Source of the DNA: Cryptomeria japonica
Lineage: Eukaryota > Streptophyta > Pinopsida > Cupressales > Cupressaceae
Direction: 5' to 3'
DNA length: 64,000 nt
NCBI RefSeq assembly: GCF_030272615.1
Contig: NC_081410.1
Span: forward strand, 503,242,942 to 503,306,941
Positions 56,975-64,000 of the stretch are shown piece by piece (the first letter of the stretch is position 1; every line of letters begins with the position of its first letter). A program made the position numbers and the translations under genes. Below the pieces are notes generated by a model that saw nothing but the letters and a program-made list of their open reading frames with translations, was not told where the DNA came from and ran no database searches.

Positions 56975-59298
56975 GCGGGAGTATGGCCTACACTAATACT
57001 ATTGGTAAAGTAGAAGAAAAGGAAAGATAAAGATGAGGGACGTGGAGCAATACCATAAGGAGTAAAAGACATCACTAATATTGAGGAGAAAAAATCCCCC
57101 AATCTTAGGGTCTCAACTCACGCCAACATATGCAAGAGAACACAAAAAAAAGGAACAAGACAGAAGATGACAAACCAACTATTCGAGGAGACCTCGATAC
57201 TCAGATCTCTCAACAACTAATCAGGACACAAAGACCAATGCAATCACATAAACATGAGTGATCACATAAAAGAGAAAAGTTGACATCATCCATGAACCAT
57301 CAATAGTAAAACTATGAGTTCATGAGAGGAAGAAGAGGGAGAACATGAATACACACTTTGGTAATCCATGAGAAGAAAGGCAAAAAGGAGAGAAACCATG
57401 GACGTCTCACCCCTAAAAAATAGGTGATCCATGGAGAGAATGACATGGAAAATCTAATCCCTAGAGCCTCTCTAGGTGATCCATGTAAAGGAAGAGAGTG
57501 AGAACATCGTTAGTTCCACTCAACCTCATGTGTGTGTGTGCAAGTGAGGTTTGAAGCACCTCATAGGAGTCTATGCTTGAGTATGCTACAACCTGCATAG
57601 AATGTATAGTACAAGTGTCAAGAAAGGTGTGATATCTCGCTCTAAGAGTCCGTGCTTTGGTTCTGAGAATAATCACCATGCATAGGAGAAAAAGTGGCAT
57701 CATCTCTCTCTAAGAGTCTATGCTCTGGTTCTGAGAATGGCCCACTGTACAAGAAAAGAAGAAGTGAAGACATCTCAAACTAAGAGTTTGTGCTCTAGTT
57801 CTGAGAATGACCCACTGTACAAGAAAAAAGTGATGACATCTTTCTCTAAGAGGCTTCCCTATGGTCCCAAGAATGTCTCACTGTACAAGAAAAATGATGA
57901 CATCTTTCTCTAAGAGGCCACCCTTTGGTTCCAAGAATGTCTCACTATACAACGCATGAGATAAGTATAGTACAAAGGAGCAGTGTGGGTGCCCCCCCCC
58001 TTAAGATGTCAACATAGGTTGATGTTGATATCTTAAGGAAACTAGAACAAGGATACCTACCTTCATCACAAAGAAGATATCCGCTATGCAACAATTCCAT
58101 AAATCCAAGTAAGTGAGTGAATACTCTTCAAGCAAGGATATGATAGTTGAAAAGAGATAGCTTGTCGTAAGTGTGAAGGAGATCTTTGGAGGAGAAGAGA
58201 TCTTTGTTCAAAAGACATCTACCCCCAAGAGTTGTTGTCTTAGACAAATATAACATCTTCTAGAACAAGAATGCAATCCTTCCTCCTATTTCTAGGTGAA
58301 AGGGATTCTTTATGAGGGATGACTCACATTTAGCCCCTAGAGGGATGGTTGAATTTATAATAGATGTACATTACCAAGTGTAAAAGAGGTCCTAGTCAAG
58401 GATTAACCCCTCTTGTATAAGAGATAATCCTTGAGCCAATAACGAACAACTATGCACAAGGAATGACATCAAGTAATATAACTCACACCATCCACTTAAT
58501 AGGGAAAAGTGGATCCCTAGAGAAAGAGAGAGAGAAGTATCATTGCCCCCCAAGATAAGGGACAATGAGAAGAGCTTACACAATCCACTAGAGAGAGATT
58601 AAACATAAGCAAATGTGCAATGAGCTTACAGGAGCACATGCAAGAAAAGACATTAGTAAATATAAAATACATGTCTCAAGAAGTGGTAATCTTCAAAAAG
58701 AAGAGAGAAAAAGAATCATATATTCCCCAAGGGGGTTAATCATAAAAGCATACCATTGTAAGAAATTATAATCACATATGAAAAATGTAGCCCTAAAAGA
58801 AATAATGATACATGAGAAAGAAAGAAAGGGAAAGGAGTGAAAATCCTTGCCCCCCAAGTGAGGAGAATGAGGAGAAATATTACTTATTTTTGATGGTGAT
58901 TAGTTTCAAGTGATATGTTGTCCTAGTGGAACAAATCCTTTCAAGGAAGGGATACATACTTCTCAAGAGATCATTCCCTACTAAGTGGCATATCATACTT
59001 GTGAATAATCAAAACCATAGAAGAGGTAAGATTTCCAAGAGAATGAAGGAAAGAGAATAAGTGCAGTACTCATTAAAGATGCCCCTCTCCAAGAAAAGAG
59101 GAAAACCAAAGAATAATTATATGCTCACATAAGAATAACCCTATGCAAGAAAAGAGATCTAATAATGAATAATGCACAAAGATAGAGATAAATGTATAGA
59201 AAGAAGAAGAAAAATGGACTTCATGTTGCTACCCCAAAGTATGTTAGAGTGAAACAATACCACCACTAATGATAAAGAGCCCCCATTAAATGGGCTAA
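56975..59298 (-). other. Element E 3' interior, non-coding
   Basis: The plus strand is rich in AAGAGA and GAGAATG words. No coding domain was found on either strand. It includes a short imperfect tandem array at 57636-57960. Confidence 0.6.
57636..57960. repeat. Imperfect tandem repeat in element E, four to five copies
   Basis: The recurring words are CTAAGAGTCTATGCT, GTTCTGAGAATG and CACTGTACAAGAAAA, in that order, with a spacing of about 60-85 bp. The later copies are changed to CTAAGAGGCTTCCCT and CCAAGAATG. The unit length drifts, so this looks like an old array. Confidence 0.7.
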
Positions 59299-60343
59299 TT
59301 ATGCCATAGGGTGAAGAGAAACATGAAGGGAAAAGAAGTGGTAAGGTACTATGTTTTTACCAAGAAATATAGCTAGATCTGTTGTGAGACAAATCTCTGC
59401 AAGATCATATTGCAGTTGAACAAATTTCTTAAATGCATAACACTTTCCAAGAGAATGTGAATATGAATCATGAAAAATGCAATAATCAATACCTTTCACT
59501 TGGTTAAAATTTCTATTTTTATTTTGAGGAGGAAAGGAAATGTTCTTGTCATATTTCAATCTCCAATAGATTCTTGCAGCTAATCTGTCAGGATGATAAA
59601 TATCGTCTTGACATAAAGGAGAGGGTTTGTTAGAAGAAGAAGTTTCATTATCCACAATTCTAATTTTGCCACTATCTATGCCATCTTTAATAGATTTTTG
59701 AAAATCAGGGCAATCATCAACATTATGGTCATGGGTTTGATGAAATGAACAAAAAGGACACTTTGAAGAAGAAGCATTCTTGCGGGCTCTCTTGATTTGT
59801 TGTTTTTAAGCCTAAGGAACTCATCCATAGAAAGAGGGGCACTACTTCCTAGGCCTCTTGTAGTAGTTTGTGTAGGAGGATTTATAGGTACATGAATTCC
59901 ATGCTCAAATTTCTCAATTCCTTGTCCTTTAAAACCTTGTTTTATAATTATATGAAAGGCATGATTATAAGAATGTTGCAATTGACTAGATGGAGGAACA
60001 AGATCATGAATTTCTTTGAAATCTAATGTGTAAGGAGGCAGAAAAGGATTTGTAGATGAAGGAGGAGTATCATGTGAAATGACAATCTCTTTTCCTTTAT
60101 CAAGCTTATCCTTTTTGGAAGATTGGGGAGGAACATCTTCATCATCTAAAAGATCATTTTTAGTTATTTATATGTGAGGGGAAAGGTCATGAATAAAATA
60201 CATGACATCATCCTCCCTACATAGACTTTGATGTTTAAGATAGGTCTTAGGAGAATAAGGAGGATCTAAAGATGTAAGAATGTTGATGTTTTGGATTTTC
60301 CCCCTTTCTCAAGGGTACATGTAGAAGAAGAAGATGGATCCAT
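59299..60343 (-). pseudogene. gag: Element E gag-like protein with two zinc-knuckle-like motifs
   Basis: The likely start is the ATG at 60343 (MDPSSSST). Reading continues in three frames joined by small indels, one of them in an A run near 59808. It ends at a stop at 59299. The middle is proline-, serine- and lysine-rich. The C-terminal part has two cysteine-histidine motifs: CPFCSFHQTHDHNVDDC near 59700-59750, and YCIFHDSYSHSLGKC near 59450-59490. The second has the spacing of the knuckle in the gag of elements C and D (YCEYHRSKGHKTASC in D). Gag would bind and package the element RNA. No protease, RT or integrase follows, and the next 2.3 kb to the 3' LTR is non-coding. It could instead be a host-derived ORF carried between LTRs, but the knuckle similarity favours gag. 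Confidence 0.65.
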
Positions 60344-61352
60344 TTTACTTTCCGATGCTTGCTCTTTTTTAGAGAGATCATATTATCCACACCAGATACC
60401 CTAGGAGAGGTACAAAGGTTAGGATCTCTAGGTTTAGGATCCACAAAAGCTTTAAGGTGATTAACATAAGAAATGTATTTTGTTAACAACATCACCATAA
60501 TGCAACATAAATGATACATGAAACCTTTAAGATCTAATTGAAAAGAAAATATTTTGGAAATCCTAACAACACAATATGACCAAGTTCTATGAATAAAGAG
60601 AAGCAACAGGAAATGAAAGAAACTCTTATCCGACACATGATTGTAGTAAATATATGCAAAAAGCAATGTAATTACATGCGAAAGAGCAAGTAAATCCAAT
60701 TTATTAATTTCCATTAAAAGTCTCTTAAGTGAAATCTTAATTTGTTGGAAAAGTAGATCTAAAATTAGGACCTTTTTATAAAAATAAATTTTAAGATTTG
60801 AATTTGATGAATTTTGAATTTGTGTTTGATCTTAGAGAGTGTTAAAATTGATAAAGTACACTGATTTTCTGGATTTGAGCAGAAAATTACAGTCAATTTC
60901 GTCTCCCAAAATTTCAGGAAAAAAGTCGAGGACTGTGGCGGGAGTGCACACAGTCTGGCCAAGTTTTTTCAAATTTTTTAGGGATGATAGGTATTATGAT
61001 ATTATTGTGGAATCCAAAACAACAGCTGATTTGGAGATGTCTAGATTGGTAAAACTTGTAGTCAAAGGTTGAAAATAGAAGAATCTTTAAAAATTAGGGT
61101 TTTATGATTTAACCACTGAATTTTTAGAATAAAGAGATAGATTTAAATTGCAATTTTGAAATAGAAACTAGATCTAAAACAAGCAATTAAAATTTAGCAC
61201 CTTACAAGCTTAATTTTCTCAAAATGAAAAAATAGGGTTTTTATGCAATTAACCTCTAAAATTTGCAAATAGATCAAACTTGAAAATGAAAATTCGAAAT
61301 TCAAATTGCAATTAATCTGATCTAATAATGAGAAATCAGAATTAATGAGTAA
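60344..61352 (-). other. Element E leader, no gene recognised
   Basis: This is the sequence between the primer site and the first codon of the gag-like ORF. It is AT-rich with long stretches near TTTAGG and AAATTTG. An open stretch at 60344-60714 overlaps the start of the gag-like ORF but shows no recognisable motif. Confidence 0.5.
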
Positions 61353-61368
61353 GATGTCGAGTTCACCA
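61353..61368 (-). other. Element E primer binding site
   Basis: On the minus strand the 16 bases read TGGTGAACTCGACATC, three bases after the LTR end. The leading TGG pairs with the CCA end of a tRNA. It differs at few positions from the sites of C and D. I cannot name the tRNA. Confidence 0.7.
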
Positions 61369-61371
61369 AAA

Positions 61372-62526
61372 TGTAAAGTGGAAAATTGGATCCCTAGTGA
61401 CTCCCCATGTAGGAGAGAGAAAGGAAGCCACTAGGATGATTTTCACTTAGGGGGACTTTCCATTCAAAAGAGGGGCTTGAATCCACTAGATCCAAATCTA
61501 AGGGAAACAAGGATGTGAATTCCAAGTGGATCGCAAGGGTTGAAGTGTGATTTACCCTCTTTTGTAAATGAGAAAGTTGACTTGTTGACTATGTGGAACA
61601 AAGAGAGAGATTGCGTGAAATGAGGAGAAACTGGTTTGGGATCATGCTGTAATTTTGGATCTGAGCCAATTAGACTGATATGGATCTGTCCTGCAAATTT
61701 AAAGAAACTTCATCGAGACCATGGCGACAATGTACATGGTCCTCCACAAAATTTGCGAAACGAAAAGGGTTCTTTCGTCTCTACAAATGAAGCCCAAACC
61801 TACAATTATAGTTGTGCACCTACAACCTACATACAGAAAAGAGAGGGAGAATGGTTGTAGATAGGGGTTTACCTTAGTCAAACCTCAGTTGAGGAATCAA
61901 CCTTGAAAGAAAGTAATTGCAAGTGCTTGAATGTAAACAATGGAAATGTCTACCTTGTAGATCTGCAACTTGTTGATGATGATTGCTTTGCTTCTTGAAT
62001 GTAACCACAAGTGTTGTGTGAAATGGCATGTAACATGACAAAATCCTAATGCACACACATACTTGCAAATGAATGTTGTAACGTTGCTCCAATGGATGAA
62101 TGAAGAGGACTTGAATGCTTGAATGCTTAATGACGATCTTGAAATCTTGTATCCTATCCTTATGCCTCTCATCCTCCTCTAAATGAGGGAATTGAATTCC
62201 CTTTTGTACATGATTCAAGGATTAATTTTCAACCACCAAAGGCCGACAAAGAGGAATTACAAACCCCAAAGGCAAATTATGCATAGGAGACTGGGCAAAA
62301 CTAACTTAGGGCCACCCTAAGGGGTGGGAACAGGAGTGCCACACCCTTGTCCTACCCTATTTTGGGGCCTGAATAGGGTCTAAAGAAGGCACATGTCTTG
62401 AAGGAGGAAGGGTGAAAGGGGTGAGAATGCATAAATAGGTCTTGGTTGGGGAAGAAGATGTCATCGCATAGGTGAGGACCTAAAATGTGGTTAAAATTGT
62501 AGGGGTCGCCATTTTATGACACTACA
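61372..62526 (-). repeat. Element E 5' LTR (1155 bp)
   Basis: On the minus strand it starts TGTAGTGTC and ends with TACA, so the termini are TG...CA. The segment 62046-62526 matches 56479-56958 almost base for base. Directly downstream (lower coordinates) come three bases and the primer site. The TATAAAAG seen in the left copy is altered here to a sequence read as TACAAAAG. Confidence 0.85.
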
Positions 62527-64000
62527 GTTTCCTGGAAGCAATACATGATGTGACAGCTGATGAGGTCAAAAGAGTAGTGGTAGGAGGCAGTTATTCTTTT
62601 TGACTTGATAGGTTTATTTAATTTCAGCGATGCCCAAGCATGACCTATCTTTACCATCACTCATCTTGCCACCCCAATAAGGTACTGAATAAGCCTAAAA
62701 TTACATCATCAAGAGTGCCCTTGTTTTGAAATTGGAGGTACCCTTAAAAATTTCAGAGAGGCCTAACCTTTACACAACATAAAATATATCAAAGGATCAG
62801 AAGATCGAGCAAGTTCACAACCATCAAACTTTTTCAAAGACAACCACAAGCCCAACTTCCTTAATGGCGCCAACTTCCTACAGACTCCCCTAAGAAACGC
62901 AGGCGATCGAGTAGTTCTAAAAGTTAAGAACCCCACAACAGAGTTTAAGAAACTCAAAAAAGTCGCGACAAGGAGGAAAAGAAGGGAAATCAATAAAGGT
63001 TCATGACTTACCAAAAGTTAAAAAATTTATAGGTAACATATAGGCTTTGAATGGGGGCTAGGACTAGCAGGACACAAAGAACTCTAGAACTCAAACCAGT
63101 GCATGAAAAATTGGGCAACAAAGTCAGGCATAATAGAATGAAAGGGTGTTGCCTGGCAGCAGGGTGGAGGTGTGACTGGGCATTAACTCAAAACTTGTAA
63201 TGCCTTGCTAGAAACCCTAAAGGAAAACAATACAACTAGGCAACTAAAAGGGTGTAATATTTTTTTTTTTTAAAGAACAAGTGCACTAATTATAACCATT
63301 GCACGTCTAATAACATAGCGGAAGACTAACACATGATTTCCTAAGGGTTACCAACGAAGATTAATTCGCAAATTATGTTACACCACGGTTAATCCAACTG
63401 TTCATCTAAATAGGAAAATTAAATGCTTAAGACAAAAACTACACATACATCCATATTCCATAATGAAAGAATCAAAGTACTCCAATGCATTCATTTCTCA
63501 TAGATCATTTATACAAAAGATTAAGGCAACTGAAATAACAAACATTCCAATGATTCCCTTTTACAATATCCATAAATACATGGTTACCACAAATACCACG
63601 GATTACAAAGTTACAAAATCAAGGTTACATAAAAGTTTGATACAATGACCACAAGGTCTCAACTGAACAATGATCACGAACATGAGCTAGTATATGAACA
63701 CAAACAAAGAACACCAGCGAATCCCTTCCTTTCCTGAAGATACATTCCAAAACATCCGATGGGAAGTGGCACTACCACCCGACCATGTGATCCCGAAATG
63801 GAACCACCCCACTATGCTAGGAGATAGTAGAAAACCATCAAGCAAGCAAAGTAAGACAAGTATGAAAGGACTACAAGACTCCGCAAACATCCATGTGACT
63901 CAACTCACAAACACTAGTGACTCTAAGGAGAGAGTGTCATCGCATAGCTTAAGATGGATACCATGGTACAACCTCCTAGGTCCCGGCTCTCTATCCTGGT
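62527..64000. other. Right flank outside the nest, unassigned
   Basis: This is the DNA into which element E inserted. An 83-codon open stretch at 62763-63014 (minus) starts with a hydrophobic segment (LLISLLFLLVATFLSFL) and then becomes basic; I recognise no family. From 63240 on there is a T run and repeat-like sequence without coding signal. It could be part of a further retroelement, but no LTR end or domain is visible. Confidence 0.35.

Larger units (their letters stand above)
56479..62526 (-). mobile_element. Element E: gag-only LTR retrotransposon, outermost host of the nest
   Basis: Two copies of the same roughly 480 bp sequence end in CACTACA at 56958 and 62526. The right copy extends to a full LTR (61372-62526) followed on the minus strand by a primer site starting TGGTGAAC. 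The left copy is preceded on the minus strand by a purine tract, so it is the 3' LTR of a minus-strand element. The left copy stops abruptly at 56479, where element A's LTR begins, so A landed inside it. The interior of about 4.4 kb holds a gag-like ORF with two zinc-knuckle-like motifs and no reverse transcriptase or integrase that I can see. E is therefore probably a non-autonomous gag-only element. The missing part of its 3' LTR should lie beyond the left window edge, past element A. Confidence 0.8.

Noticed and set aside
62763-63014. A small membrane protein gene in the right flank
   Set aside because: A single hydrophobic segment in an 83-codon frame, with no homology or regulatory signal, is not enough to call a gene.
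1-64000. tRNA, rRNA, CRISPR arrays or bacterial-type operons
   Set aside because: I saw no cloverleaf, ribosomal sequence or spacer-repeat array. The short-word arrays lack equal repeats and unique spacers.

Overview
The window is plant nuclear DNA made almost wholly of LTR retrotransposons of the Ty3/gypsy Tat (Ogre-like) lineage, plus one DNA transposon. I find no host gene. The Tat assignment rests on a second, archaeal-type RNase H after the usual one, a DGG-type protease, YVDD reverse transcriptase, a long 3' region after pol and a plant mobile domain ORF in antisense. The AT-rich composition and the large, deeply nested elements suggest a land plant with a very large genome, possibly a gymnosperm, but nothing here fixes the species.

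The layout is a four-level nest that can be read from LTR ends, target duplications and split ORFs. Element E (minus strand, 56479-62526) has a gag-like ORF and no recognisable pol. Element A (minus, 5' LTR 55247-56478) sits inside E's 3' LTR and runs off the left edge. Element C (minus, 8683-52625) interrupts A's gag; A therefore appears as 52626-56478 and 1-8682. Element D (plus, 21150-37985) interrupts C just after its gag zinc knuckle, with a perfect AGTAT duplication. C also holds a separate transposon, F (41511-50140), with inverted repeats flanked by TTAA and two convergent intron-containing genes.

A, C and D share one plan: LTR, primer site, long leader, gag, protease, a linker with a G-patch and an unnamed module, RT, RNase H, archaeal-type RNase H, integrase, then a long 3' region. 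In C and D the 3' region carries a plant mobile domain gene on the opposite strand. This gene has its own TATA box about 100 bp before the ATG and one phase-0 intron at the same place in both elements. It is nearly full length in C and lacks its C-terminal half in D. In A it should lie just off the left edge.

All coding regions are broken by stops and a few frameshifts. Most premature stops sit where a relative keeps CAG, CAA or CGA, as expected from deamination of methylated cytosine. The right end (62527-64000) is unassigned flanking DNA.
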